A stretch of 64,000 nt of DNA from DATHBD01 sp035296325 (GCA_035296325.1 DATHBD010000044.1:1-64000); one strand, 5' to 3'. Numbered from the stretch's first letter, positions 8,862-17,721 are shown. Translations and numbers: made by a program. The notes: generated by a model not told the origin, from the letters alone.

Positions 8862-10765
8862 CCGACTCGACAGCTGGCGTTCCTGAGCACGCGGCCGCGG
8901 CGCCACCGGCGGTCACGGCGCCGCCGGCGGTCACGGGGCCACCGGCGGTCACGGGGCCACCGGTAGCGCCCGCGCCGCCTGCGGCGGCAATCCCGGAGCG
9001 GCCAACGCCCTCCGCGGCTGTGCCCGCCCAGCCCGCTGTGCCCACCCAGCCCGCCGTGCCCACGCAACCATGGGCTGTGCCCGCGCAGCCTTTGGCTGTG
9101 CCCGCGCCTGCGGCTGTGCCCGCGCCTGCGGCTGCGCCCGCGCAGCCTGCGGCAATGCCGGCATCGCCCGGGCCGGTATCGGCGCCCCGCGCGCCACTGG
9201 CAGTGCCGCCGCCGATGCCACCGGCACCGCCGCGTTGGCCGCTGCGGTCGCCTGCGGCGAGCTCCACCGCGCTGCTCGCGTGCGGGGTCGGCGGAGTGGT
9301 CGGTGCTGCGACGTTGCCGATGGACCGACCGGGACTCGGGTGGCTGCTCACCGGCCTGGCCGTCACCGGTGGGCTGATCGCCGTGCTGATCGGCACGCCG
9401 CAGCCGTCCCGGCCGGTGGCCCGGACGGTGTGGGCGGCCGCAGCGCTCGCCCTGGTCGCGGTGGGCGCGATCCGCGCCGCCGACTGGCTGTTCGTGCTGT
9501 GCCTGCTGACCGCCTGCCTCGTCGCCGCCGTGGCGGTCGCCGGGGGCCGTACCGCAGTCGGCATTGTCCTCGCGGTCCCGCTGGTGGCGGCCGCGACGCT
9601 GCGCGCGGTGCCGTGGCTGCGCCGGGGTCTGCGGACCCCGCCGTCGACCAGCCCGCCGAGTCCCGGGCCGAGTCCGGGGCCGACTCCCGGGTCGGGCTCC
9701 GGCGCTGCCCCGGGCGGTCAGGAGCGACCGGGGGGCAACGCGGTCCTGCGGATCGCTATCGCGGGGGTCGTCGGAATCGGGCTGTTGTGCGTCTTCGGAG
9801 CACTCTTCTCGGCCGCCGACCCGGCGTTCGCCGCAGTGGTTTCCGCGATTCTGCCGGACCTGCACGTCACAACGTTGCTGCGTTGGCTGTTCCTGGGTGG
9901 GGCCGTCGCCGGGGTCACCGCTGGCGGTGCGCTGTTGCTGACGAATCCGGCCAGGTACGCCGACGTCCGTCTGCCGGCACGCCGCCCGCTGCGGCGCATC
10001 GAGTGGGCACTGCCGGTGGGACTGCTGGTCGGTCTGTTCGCGGTGTTCGTCGGCGTGCAGGCGGCGGTGCTCTTCGGTGGCCGGGGGTACGTGCTGCGCA
10101 CCTCGGGGCTGACCTTCGCGGAGTACGCCCGGCGCGGGTTCTGGCAGCTGCTTGTGGTCACCATGATGACGCTGGTCGTGATCGCGTTCGCGGCTCGGGT
10201 GGCGGGGCGGGTGCAGCGCGCCGACCGGATCCTGATCCGCGTGCTGCTCGGCGGGCTGACGGCGGGTGCGCTGGTGGTCGTCGCGTCGGCGATGTCGCGG
10301 ATGTGGGTCTACGAGCAGGCCTACGGCTTCACCCAGTTGCGGATCTTTGTGAGTGCCTTCGAGCTGTGGCTGGGCGCGTTGCTGGTACTGGTCCTCGTGG
10401 CCGGGGTGCGGCTGCGGGCCGACTGGCTGCCGCGCGCCGTTCTGGGCGCATGGGTCCTCACGTTGCTCGGTCTGGCCGTGCTCAATCCGGACCGGTTCGT
10501 CGCCGCCCGCAACGTTGACCGGTACGAGCGGACCGGCAGCATCGACGTGCCGTACCTGCGCGCCCTGTCCGCCGACGCGGCGCCGGAGCTGAGGCGGTTG
10601 CCGGCACCGCTGCGCGACTGTGCGCTCGGCGCGGTGGCGGAACGGCTGCGGACCGATCCGGACGAGTGGTACGCCTACAACGCCGCCCGTTCGGCTGCCG
10701 CCGCGAGGCTGCGTCACCTTACCGATCCCGGCTTCTATCACGCGTTGTGCATGCCGAGCCGGTGA
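8858..10765 (+). CDS. DUF4173 multi-pass membrane protein with Pro/Ala repeat N-terminus
   Basis: 635-aa protein whose GTG start overlaps the kinase stop (GTGA). Residues 1-125 are low-complexity Pro/Ala/Val sequence encoded by short tandem DNA repeats (units such as PPAVTG and VPTQPA). About ten to twelve membrane segments follow, with the DUF4173 signature near the end: FTFAEYARRGFWQLL-like text, QAYGFTQLRIFVSAFELWLG and NPDRFVAARNVDRYERTG, then a soluble tail. The biochemical role of DUF4173 is unknown; fusion by overlap to a two-component system argues for a shared membrane-stress or sensory function. Confidence 0.85.
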   Translation: MTDSTAGVPEHAAAAPPAVTAPPAVTGPPAVTGPPVAPAPPAAAIPERPTPSAAVPAQPAVPTQPAVPTQPWAVPAQPLAVPAPAAVPAPAAAPAQPAAMPASPGPVSAPRAPLAVPPPMPPAPPRWPLRSPAASSTALLACGVGGVVGAATLPMDRPGLGWLLTGLAVTGGLIAVLIGTPQPSRPVARTVWAAAALALVAVGAIRAADWLFVLCLLTACLVAAVAVAGGRTAVGIVLAVPLVAAATLRAVPWLRRGLRTPPSTSPPSPGPSPGPTPGSGSGAAPGGQERPGGNAVLRIAIAGVVGIGLLCVFGALFSAADPAFAAVVSAILPDLHVTTLLRWLFLGGAVAGVTAGGALLLTNPARYADVRLPARRPLRRIEWALPVGLLVGLFAVFVGVQAAVLFGGRGYVLRTSGLTFAEYARRGFWQLLVVTMMTLVVIAFAARVAGRVQRADRILIRVLLGGLTAGALVVVASAMSRMWVYEQAYGFTQLRIFVSAFELWLGALLVLVLVAGVRLRADWLPRAVLGAWVLTLLGLAVLNPDRFVAARNVDRYERTGSIDVPYLRALSADAAPELRRLPAPLRDCALGAVAERLRTDPDEWYAYNAARSAAAARLRHLTDPGFYHALCMPSR

Positions 10766-10860
10766 CCGGAGACGTTCCGGAGGACCAACTTCGCCGGGTC
10801 CGCGGTGCCGCCGCCCAGCGGCGGCCACCCGCCGCCTATCCCGAATCGGCCCCGCGATCG

Positions 10861-10916
10861 CGGAGATCTTGGAGGATCAGGCACCAAATGTGGTGCCAAA
10901 ATTTCCAAGATCTCCG
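10861..10916. terminator. Nested inverted repeat (13-bp outer arms, 7-bp inner hairpin)
   Basis: CGGAGATCTTGGA (10861-10873) pairs perfectly with TCCAAGATCTCCG (10904-10916). Inside it GGCACCA-AATG-TGGTGCC (10880-10897) forms a perfect inner hairpin. It lies between two rightward genes and is followed by a G-rich run, not a T-run. It may terminate the DUF4173 operon, or be a dispersed palindrome related to the one at 44342-44419, which shares GATCTTG. Confidence 0.55.
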
Positions 10917-11055
10917 GGGGCCGGGCCGTCAGCGAAACACCGATCCGGGCTGTGGCGACGGGCCCATTGGCCGGAAACCCGCGCCGCCCCGACCGAGCTG
11001 ATCGAGCAGTGCCGGAAAGCGCTCGAAACGCCTGGATGATGGGAGACTTTCTCCG

Positions 11056-11469
11056 ATGACCGACGTTGACGTGCCTGCGGTGCCGCAGCCTGGCGAGGGC
11101 CCTCCGCCGCAGCGGGTCCGGGTGGTGCTGGCCGATGCGGCAAGGACCCGGTCCACCGCGCTCACCAGGGTAGAGCTCGAGGAGCAGTCGCCGATCGGCG
11201 AGGCGCTGCTGCGCGGCCTGATCCGGGCGCAGCTCGGCCTGTCGCTGCGGTTGGCCGCCCTGGTCGGGCTCGGGCTGGGCGCGCTGCCGCTGCTGTTCCT
11301 GGTCGCGCCGCGGGTGGCGGACGTCCGGGTCTTCGGCATCACGCTGCCGTGGCTGCTGCTCGGCTTCCTCGCCTACCCGTTCCTGCTCGCCGCCGGAGCC
11401 GCCCACGTGCATTTCAGCGAACGGATCGAGGCGGAGTTCACCCAGCTCGTCGTCCGGCCCGAGAAGTAG
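11056..11469 (+). CDS. Small membrane protein preceding a symporter
   Basis: 137 aa: about 60 soluble residues, then two membrane segments (about 68-95 and 98-122) and a short C-terminal tail. Size, topology and position immediately before a sodium:solute symporter resemble the small DUF485-like companion proteins of such symporters, but no family motif is clear. The 132-bp gap to the symporter contains a 14-bp unit repeated three times (11488-11529). Confidence 0.7.
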   Translation: MTDVDVPAVPQPGEGPPPQRVRVVLADAARTRSTALTRVELEEQSPIGEALLRGLIRAQLGLSLRLAALVGLGLGALPLLFLVAPRVADVRVFGITLPWLLLGFLAYPFLLAAGAAHVHFSERIEAEFTQLVVRPEK

Positions 11470-11487
11470 CCGCGCCGGGTCACCTGC

Positions 11488-11529
11488 CGCGGGCCCGGCA
11501 CCGCGGGCCCGGCACCGCGGGCCCGGCAC
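11488..11529. repeat. Three tandem copies of a 14-bp GC-rich unit
   Basis: CGCGGGCCCGGCAC occurs three times head to tail between the small membrane protein and the symporter. Each unit contains GGGCCC, so the array can fold on itself; it may attenuate read-through. Confidence 0.7.
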
Positions 11530-11601
11530 CGCAGGTCACCGGTGTGCCTCGGTATCGCCAACTCTTTGCACACTGCGGACCGGTCGGTAAGACTGCCGGC
11601 A

Positions 11602-13296
11602 ATGCCGCACAGCCCGTACGCGCTGCCGGCCGTCATCGCTGTGACGCTGGTGACGGTCGCCATCGGGCTGTACGGACTCCGCTTCGCGCGCACCACGTCG
11701 GACTTCCTGGTCGCCTCCCGCGAGGTCAGCCCGACCTGGAACGCGGCCGCCATCGGTGGGGAGTACCTCTCCGCGGCCAGCTTCCTCGGCGTCGCCGGCC
11801 TGGTCCTCAAGTACGGCGTGGACGTGCTGTGGTACCCGGTGGGCTTCGCCGCGGGGTACCTGGCGCTGCTGCTGTTCGTCGCCGCACCGCTGCGCCGCTC
11901 CGGGGCGTTCACGCTGCCCGACTTCTGCGAACTCCGGCTGGGGTCACGGTCGCTGCGCCGGCTGGCCACCGCGTTCGTGCTCTTCATCGGCTGGTTGTAC
12001 CTGCTGCCGCAGTTGCAGGGGGCGGGGCTTACCCTGCACACGGTGACCGGCGGGCCATACGCCGTCGGCGTCGCGCTGGTCGGCGTCGTGGTCACGGCGA
12101 ACGTGGCCCTGGGCGGCATGCGTTCCATCACGTTCGTGCAGGCGTTCCAGTACTGGCTGAAGCTCACCGCCCTGGCCGTGCCGATCATCTTCATCGCCCT
12201 GCAGTGGCAGGCTGACGGTCGGCCTGAACTGGGCCGACCAACCGCCCCGGTCTTCGACGTGGTCACCACCGTCAACCTGGACCGCAGCGCCACGCTGACG
12301 CTGGACGCGCCGGTCACGGTGACCGCCGCCGGGGTCGTCGACCGGGTGCGCGTCGACGGCCCGCTGGAGCTGTCGGCCGGGCGGCACACCGTGTCCGGTG
12401 GGGCCCGGTTGACGTTTCCGGCCGGGTCCGCGGTGCCGGCCGTGAGCGGTACCGACATCGCGTCGCCCAGTGACTGGCTGGTCCCGGGACATGACCTGTT
12501 CGGGACGTACTCCCTGGTCATCGCCACGTTCCTGGGAACCATGGGACTCCCGCACGTCCTCGTGCGCTTCTACACCAACCCCGACGGCGCGGCCGCCCGC
12601 CGGACCACCCTGATCGTGCTGGGCCTGGTCGGTGTGTTCTATCTGTTCCCGACGCTGTACGGCGTGCTCGGCCGGGTCTACACCCCGCAGCTGCTGATGA
12701 CCGGGCAGAGCGACGCCGTCGTGCTGCTGCTGCCGGCGGCCGCGCTCGGCGGTGGGCTGACCGGGCAACTGCTCGGTGCGCTGGTCGCGGCCGGGGCGTT
12801 CGCGGCGTTCCTGTCGTCATCATCGGGCCTGGTCACGAGTGTGGCGGGGGTGTTGTCGACCGACGTGCTGGGCCGGGGATCGGTGCGCGACTTCCGGCGC
12901 TCAGCGATCATCGCCGGCATCGTGCCGGCGGTCCTGGCGCTGCGTACCTCCGGGCTCGATGTCTCGCAGGTGGTGGCGCTCGCGTTCGCCGTGGCGGCGT
13001 CCAGTTTCTGCCCGCTGCTGGTGCTTGGCATCTGGTGGCGAGGGCTGACGGCGATCGGCGCGTCCGCCGGCATCGTCGTCGGCGGCGGTGCGGCGGCGTC
13101 CGCGGTCCTGGTCACCGTGGTGGGCGGCCCGCTCGACGGCTGGCCCGGAGCGCTCCTGGCACAGCCGGCCGCGTGGAGTGTGCCGCTCGCGTTCCTCGTC
13201 ATGATCGGTGTCTCGCTCGCCACCCGCAGTCGGGTGCCGACCAACGTGGCGAGCACCATGCTGCGCCTGCACGCGCCGGACGCGCTGCGCCTGTAG
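11602..13296 (+). CDS. Sodium:solute symporter (SSS family, acetate/monocarboxylate type)
   Basis: 564-aa secondary transporter with about 13 membrane segments. Family motifs include FLVASREVSPTWNAAAIGGE, YLSAASFLGVAGL and GLPHVLVRFYTNPD. Between about residues 210 and 300 it carries a long non-membrane insertion, rich in Val/Thr/Asp, that is much longer than the loop in the ActP-like protein at 18955. The ATG at 11602 is preferred over the upstream GTG at 11542 because the first membrane helix follows it directly and AAGACT lies 7 nt upstream (leaderless pattern). Substrate is probably a small carboxylate, by family only. Confidence 0.87.
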   Translation: MPHSPYALPAVIAVTLVTVAIGLYGLRFARTTSDFLVASREVSPTWNAAAIGGEYLSAASFLGVAGLVLKYGVDVLWYPVGFAAGYLALLLFVAAPLRRSGAFTLPDFCELRLGSRSLRRLATAFVLFIGWLYLLPQLQGAGLTLHTVTGGPYAVGVALVGVVVTANVALGGMRSITFVQAFQYWLKLTALAVPIIFIALQWQADGRPELGRPTAPVFDVVTTVNLDRSATLTLDAPVTVTAAGVVDRVRVDGPLELSAGRHTVSGGARLTFPAGSAVPAVSGTDIASPSDWLVPGHDLFGTYSLVIATFLGTMGLPHVLVRFYTNPDGAAARRTTLIVLGLVGVFYLFPTLYGVLGRVYTPQLLMTGQSDAVVLLLPAAALGGGLTGQLLGALVAAGAFAAFLSSSSGLVTSVAGVLSTDVLGRGSVRDFRRSAIIAGIVPAVLALRTSGLDVSQVVALAFAVAASSFCPLLVLGIWWRGLTAIGASAGIVVGGGAAASAVLVTVVGGPLDGWPGALLAQPAAWSVPLAFLVMIGVSLATRSRVPTNVASTMLRLHAPDALRL

Positions 13297-13408
13297 CCAG
13301 CCGGACGCGCTGCGCCTACGCCAGCCCTGCGCCTATGCCGGGCGGCTCGGGCCCCTGTAGCGGGGCAGCTTTGCGCGCGCCGGGGTGCTGTCCTGGTCGG
13401 CTTCGTCG

Positions 13409-13984
13409 TTACAGGATCTCCGCTGGGTCCACCGCGAGCGGGAACGGTGTCTGCGCCCGGTACGTCTCGCCCGCCTTGACCACCGCGTGCTCATCGTAGG
13501 CTCTCGCACCCTCCGGAAGATCGCCGTCCGACAGGCGCAGCACCGTGAGGGTCCGCCCCCGGGGGTCGACGATCCAGTACTCAGGGATGCCGCCGTCGGC
13601 GTAGTAATGCCGCTTGAGCAGCAGGTCGACGCTCCGGTTGCCCTCGGAGAGGACCTCCACGACCAGCAGCATCTCGGTGGGTTGGAAGTACTGCCCGTCG
13701 CGGTCGAGCGCAGCGGCCGGCACCATCCATACATCCGGCACGAAGTAGGACCGTGGACTGCGGGCTCCGACGCCCGCCTCGTTACCGATGGCAAGGTCGG
13801 GCGGGGCCTGCCGCTCCAACAGCCGGCGCAGCCGATATGCGACCCGGATATGGGGCAGGCGGGGCATCGGGCTCACGAGCAGGCTCCCGTCAACCAGCTC
13901 GTAGCGCATGCCGTCGTCAGGGAGGTTTGCCAGGTCGTCGATCGACCACGGCTCCGTGGGCGGGTGCACCAGAGACTCGGACAT
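13409..13984 (-). CDS. Uma2 (DUF820) family restriction-endonuclease-fold protein
   Basis: 191-aa protein of the Uma2/DUF820 family (PD-(D/E)XK fold), common in actinobacteria and cyanobacteria and of unknown biological role. Visible motifs: RYELVDGSLLVSPMP, FVPDVWMVP and LLVVEVLSEGNRSVD with a following Lys, then IPEYWIVDPRGRTLTVLRL. Start ATG 13984 gives the usual family length; the open frame continues to 14056. It is monocistronic on the minus strand. Confidence 0.85.
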   Translation of the reverse strand: MSESLVHPPTEPWSIDDLANLPDDGMRYELVDGSLLVSPMPRLPHIRVAYRLRRLLERQAPPDLAIGNEAGVGARSPRSYFVPDVWMVPAAALDRDGQYFQPTEMLLVVEVLSEGNRSVDLLLKRHYYADGGIPEYWIVDPRGRTLTVLRLSDGDLPEGARAYDEHAVVKAGETYRAQTPFPLAVDPAEIL

Positions 13985-14073
13985 CGTCACGACTCCATCC
14001 TGGGCGACCGGCACCTCGTCATTTCCGTTGTCCACAGGGAACTGTACGTGTTCCACAGGTCAGCAATCCGACC

Positions 14074-14140
14074 TTGACAACCCCTCAGGGGAGCGGCAGG
14101 CCCAAGTCGCGGGGACCCCGGGTGCGCACGGCACTACCGG
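14074..14140. repeat. Hairpin repeat, copy A
   Basis: Begins TTGACAA, then the perfect stem CCCC-TCA-GGGG (14081-14091), then GCGG...GTCGCGGG and GTGCGCACGGCACTACC. It aligns over about 67 bp with copy B at 15207-15279, including stem-length covariation. Its 3' end runs into a tandem 14-bp unit ACTACCGGCACGTG (twice, 14132-14159). Function unknown: promoter/operator module, structured RNA or small mobile repeat. Confidence 0.55.
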
Positions 14141-14193
14141 CACGTGACTACCGGCACGTGCTGCTCCCGCCACGAGGTAGGTGGGGAGGGCAT

Positions 14194-14229
14194 GGCTGAG
14201 TGGGACGGCGGCCGCCGTCCCACTCAGCC
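14194..14229 (-). terminator. Perfect 36-nt palindrome, probable terminator
   Basis: GGCTGAGTGGGACGGCGG is followed at once by its exact reverse complement, with no spacer. It lies 27 bp downstream of the secreted-protein gene on the minus strand. Such long GC-rich palindromes without U-tracts are common actinobacterial terminators. Confidence 0.7.
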
Positions 14230-14255
14230 GGGGCAGGCTGGGCTGGGCTGACTGG

Positions 14256-15041
14256 CTAGGCCGGCCTGACCGGCGGAGCCTCGCCGGTCGGTATCGCGGC
14301 GAATTTGTGGTCCGGGGTGTCGGTACGGCGAACCCCGAGCTTCAAGCCGGCCCGGGGCGGTATGCGCCATCCGGCTGGCGCGGCGTACGAGACGTTGTAC
14401 ACGCTGACCGGCACGTTGTCGAGCACGTACCTCCCATCCGCGCCGGTGACCGCCGTGAACGTCACCTCGGGCGCGAGGTCGTCGGTCAGCGTGACCGTGA
14501 CGCCGGGCAGCCCTGGATCGGTGGGTCGGACCGCACCATCGGTGGTCTGGTGCGCCCTGCCCGTGACGGTGGCCGTTCCGGCCGCCACCCGGGCGTAGGC
14601 GAAGCCGAACTCGTTGGTCGTGCCGAACCGCACGAGCCCGAGGGCGCGGCCGGTGTCGGCAGCGTCGGCCTCGACCACGCCGGTGAAGGCGAACGTGCGG
14701 GTTGCTCCCGGGGCTAGCTCGAAGGCGGGAGTGGCGTTCGGGTCGGTGCTGAACGCGAGGTGGTTTGCGCTGACCACCGCCTTGACGTCGGTGGCGGTCG
14801 CTGCGCCGCTGTTGGTCACCTGCGTGGTCAGCGTCAGCGTGTCACCCACGGCGTACATCGTGCGGTCGTACGCCACCGTCACGTCCAACGTGAGGGCGGG
14901 GGGAGGGGCGGGCGCGGCCGAGGCCGGCCCGGCGCCTCCCACCATGGCGACGCCGACAATGACGAGGGCGCTGGCGACCGCGAGGCCGGCCCGCCGAAGG
15001 CCGGCCCGCCGAAGGCCGGATCGGGAAGTACCGAGGTACAC
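14256..15041 (-). CDS. Secreted protein with DUF11/CARDB-like and SdrD-B-like domains
   Basis: 261-aa exported protein. The signal peptide is arginine-rich (two RRAGL repeats) with core GLAVASALVIVGVAMVGG and a PASAAP cleavage region. Residues about 50-150 form an immunoglobulin-like DUF11/CARDB module (TLTTQVTNSGAATATDVKA); about 175-250 resemble a carboxypeptidase-regulatory or SdrD-B fold (GVTVTLTDDLAPEVTFTAVT, DGRYVLDNVPVSVYNV). The GTG start at 15041 has AGGAG six nt upstream. Role is probably adhesive or structural at the cell surface; no enzyme motif is seen. Confidence 0.8.
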   Translation of the reverse strand: MYLGTSRSGLRRAGLRRAGLAVASALVIVGVAMVGGAGPASAAPAPPPALTLDVTVAYDRTMYAVGDTLTLTTQVTNSGAATATDVKAVVSANHLAFSTDPNATPAFELAPGATRTFAFTGVVEADAADTGRALGLVRFGTTNEFGFAYARVAAGTATVTGRAHQTTDGAVRPTDPGLPGVTVTLTDDLAPEVTFTAVTGADGRYVLDNVPVSVYNVSYAAPAGWRIPPRAGLKLGVRRTDTPDHKFAAIPTGEAPPVRPA

Positions 15042-15206
15042 GTGTTGCTCCTGTATCGCCGGAATCAGGGTCGGGGAGGGAGTGCGCGGTCGATGTCGGC
15101 CGCAGCCTACGGTCTCGACGCTTGGCCGGTGACCCGGCAAATGGGGCGAATGCCGCCGTTGCCAAAGCGGTGCCCGGGCGGCGACGCGGCCTACGTGAAT
15201 CCGCTC

Positions 15207-15279
15207 TTGGCAACCCCCTCACGGGGGAGGCGGAGCCCACTGGTCGCGGGACAACCGGGCGTGCGCGGTGGCACTACGG
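15207..15279. repeat. Hairpin repeat, copy B, directly before the ABC gene
   Basis: Begins TTGGCAA, then CCCCC-TCAC-GGGGG (15214-15227), then GGCGGAGCCCA, GTCGCGGGAC and GTGCGCGGTGGCACTACGG, ending 2 nt before the ABC ATPase start. It is homologous to copy A (14074-14140), and its stem is one base pair longer. Position suggests a 5' regulatory element of the ABC operon. Confidence 0.55.
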
Positions 15280-15281
15280 TT

Positions 15282-16043
15282 ATGTCCGTGAATGGAAACT
15301 CGGCACTGGCGCTGCGCGGGCTGGTCAAACGCTTCGATGGCAAGGTCGCGGTGGCCGGCGTCGATCTGGATGTACCGTCCGGGTCCTTTTTTGGACTTCT
15401 CGGGCCTAACGGCGCAGGTAAGACGACATGCCTGTCGATGGCGGTCGGCTTGCTGCGCCCGGACGCCGGGGCCGCCTTCGTGCTGGGGCACAACGTGTGG
15501 GCCGACCCGGTGGAGGCGAAGCGCCGGCTGGGCGCACTCGCCGACTCGGTGCGGATGTTCGACCGGCTGACCGGCGGCGAGCTGCTCGCCTACACCGGCC
15601 TGCTGCGGGGGATGCCGGCCGACGTCATTGAGGTGCGCTCCCGGGAACTGCTGGACGTGCTGGGGCTGGGTGCCGCGGGCGGCACGCTGGTGGTGGACTA
15701 CTCGGCCGGGATGAAGAAGAAGATCGGGCTGGCCTGCGCGCTTCTGCACGCGCCGCGGCTGCTGGTGCTGGACGAGCCGTTCGAGGCCGTGGACCCGGTG
15801 TCCGCGGCGCTGATCCGGGAGATTCTGCAGCGGTACGTCGCCGGCGGCGGCACGGTGATCTTCTCCAGCCACGTCATGGAAGTGGTCGAGAAGCTCTGCA
15901 CCCACGTGGCGATCCTGGCGGCCGGAGAGATCAAGACCGTCGGCACGATGGAGCAGGTCCGCGCCGGCCGCGACCTCGAGGATGTCTTCGTCGAGGTGGT
16001 CGGCGGGCGGGTGTCGACCGGGGTGGAGCTGTCATGGCTGTGA
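15282..16043 (+). CDS. ABC transporter ATP-binding protein
   Basis: 253-aa nucleotide-binding subunit. Walker A is GLLGPNGAGKTT (about 43-54), the signature is degenerate as DYSAGMKKKIGLACALLH, Walker B is LLVLDEPFEAVDPVS and the H-loop is FSSHVMEVVE. It is followed 7 bp later by its membrane partner, so the pair forms an ABC-2-like exporter. The substrate is unknown. Start ATG 15282 follows hairpin repeat B; GTG 15288 is an alternative. Confidence 0.93.
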   Translation: MSVNGNSALALRGLVKRFDGKVAVAGVDLDVPSGSFFGLLGPNGAGKTTCLSMAVGLLRPDAGAAFVLGHNVWADPVEAKRRLGALADSVRMFDRLTGGELLAYTGLLRGMPADVIEVRSRELLDVLGLGAAGGTLVVDYSAGMKKKIGLACALLHAPRLLVLDEPFEAVDPVSAALIREILQRYVAGGGTVIFSSHVMEVVEKLCTHVAILAAGEIKTVGTMEQVRAGRDLEDVFVEVVGGRVSTGVELSWL

Positions 16044-16050
16044 ACGCGCG

Positions 16051-17715
16051 ATGACCGAGGTCGTCACGGCGGCGCCGGTCGCACACACCCAGCCCCTGCG
16101 AGTGCGGCACTTCGTCCGCCTCAAACTCCGCATCCTCGCCAACGCCATGCGCGGCAGCGGCCAGCGGGTGCTGCTGTTCATTCTGGGAGTGCTGGCCGGG
16201 CTGTGGGCCGCGGTGACCGGCTTCGGCATTCTCGCCGCCGGCTCGGCGAGCGGCGATGCCGACGCACGCCTCCTGGTGACCGCGCTGTTCGGCACATTTT
16301 TGACGGTGTCGTGGGTCCTGGTGCCGCTGCTCTTCTTCGGGGTGGACGAGACGCTCGATCCGGCCCGCTTCGCGTTGCTGCCCATCCCGCCGCGCCGGCT
16401 GGCCGCCGGCATGCTGGCCGCCGCCTGTGTCGGCATCCCGCCGGTGGCGACGCTGCTGGCCACCCTCGGCCTCACGGTCGGCGCCGTCCTGCGAGGTGGC
16501 CCGGGCGCGGTCGTCGTGGCGGTGCTCGGCGCGCTTCTCGGCCTAGTCCTCTGCGTGGTGGCCAGCAGGGCCGTCACCAGCGCGTTCGCCGGGATGCTGC
16601 GCTCCCGCAAGGTACGCGACCTCGCCATCATTCTGATCGCCGTGCTCGCCTCGTCGATCGGCCCGGGGCAACTGCTGCTCGGGTCGATGCTGCAGGGCGG
16701 AAGCATCTCCGCCGGCACCGCGCTGGCGCGGGTGCTCGGCTGGACCCCGCTGGCAGCGCCGTTCGTGGCGGTCACCGACGCGATCAACGGGCAGTGGGGG
16801 TACGCCGCCGCCCGGCTCGCGATCGGGGTGGCGTCGATCGGCCTGCTGCTGCTGTGGTGGTCACGCACGCTCGAGTCGGCGATGGTGGGGACGGCTTCGG
16901 CCGCCTCCGCGCCGTCCCGCACCGCCACCCGGGGAACGCTGGTGGCCGCGCTCATCCCCGGCCCGCTGCGCCGACTTCCGGCCACCCCGCTGGTCGCGAT
17001 CATCGCCCGGGAGTGCCGGTACTGGTGGCGCGAGCCGCGCCGCCGCGCCGGCATGGTGTCGCTGCTGATGGCGGCGGTCGCGGTGCCGATCGCCACCCGC
17101 CTGTCCTTCGGCGGGTCCGATCCGGGCTCACAGGGCCTGTCCCTGACGATTTCGCTGACGATTGCCGGCGTGGTGGTCGCGATGGTGGTCGCGAACCAGT
17201 TCGGGACGGACGGCACCCAGTACGGCACGCACCTGCTGGCCGGGGTGCCCGGCCGCACCGATCTGCGCGGTCGGGCGGGTGCGATTGCGCTGCTGTCGGT
17301 GCCGGTCCTCATACTGGTCGCTGTGGGTGTCGCCGTGGTGACCGACGGGCTGGGCGAGCTGGTCCCCGCCCTCGGCGGGCTGCTCGGCGGTTTCGGGGTG
17401 TCCCTCGCCGTGGCGTCGCTGGTGTCGGTGCTCGTGCCGTACCCGGTGCCGGAGTCGACCAACCCCTTCGCGGTCAGCAGCGGTGGCACGTCCGCCAAGA
17501 GTCTGCTCACGCTGCTCGGGCTGGTCGCGGCGGGGGCGCTGATCACGCCCGTGCTGCTGGCGTACTTCCAGCTCCCGGCACACCTGGTGTGGCTGGTGCT
17601 GCCGCTGGGGGCGGTGTGGGGCACCGGCGCGGTGCTGCTCGGCACGTACATCGCCGGGGACGCGCTGGACCGGCGCGGCCCCGAGGTGCTGTCCGCGGTG
17701 ACCCCGCGCCGCTGA
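16051..17715 (+). CDS. ABC-2-type membrane permease
   Basis: 554-aa integral membrane partner of the preceding ATPase. It has about twelve hydrophobic segments in two halves, separated by a cytosolic linker near residues 285-325. Sequence such as VDETLDPARFALLPIPPRRL matches large actinobacterial ABC-2 permeases annotated only as transport proteins. The next gene starts 6 bp downstream, so transcription is likely shared. Confidence 0.85.
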   Translation: MTEVVTAAPVAHTQPLRVRHFVRLKLRILANAMRGSGQRVLLFILGVLAGLWAAVTGFGILAAGSASGDADARLLVTALFGTFLTVSWVLVPLLFFGVDETLDPARFALLPIPPRRLAAGMLAAACVGIPPVATLLATLGLTVGAVLRGGPGAVVVAVLGALLGLVLCVVASRAVTSAFAGMLRSRKVRDLAIILIAVLASSIGPGQLLLGSMLQGGSISAGTALARVLGWTPLAAPFVAVTDAINGQWGYAAARLAIGVASIGLLLLWWSRTLESAMVGTASAASAPSRTATRGTLVAALIPGPLRRLPATPLVAIIARECRYWWREPRRRAGMVSLLMAAVAVPIATRLSFGGSDPGSQGLSLTISLTIAGVVVAMVVANQFGTDGTQYGTHLLAGVPGRTDLRGRAGAIALLSVPVLILVAVGVAVVTDGLGELVPALGGLLGGFGVSLAVASLVSVLVPYPVPESTNPFAVSSGGTSAKSLLTLLGLVAAGALITPVLLAYFQLPAHLVWLVLPLGAVWGTGAVLLGTYIAGDALDRRGPEVLSAVTPRR

Positions 17716-17721
17716 GCACCC

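Noticed and set aside
8660..10828. 722-aa open frame on the minus strand
   Set aside because: Antisense shadow of the two-component kinase end and DUF4173 gene: composition is His/Arg/Gln-rich with no family motif.
13270..13345. Partial repeats of the symporter 3' end (GACGCGCTGCGCCT, CCAGCC)
   Set aside because: Short decaying duplication after the stop codon; too small to support a mobile element or second gene.
14074..15279. Hairpin modules A and B as known riboswitches (TPP, FMN, cobalamin, glycine, fluoride)
   Set aside because: I compared the conserved boxes of these classes as far as I know them and none fits; kept only as an unexplained structured repeat.
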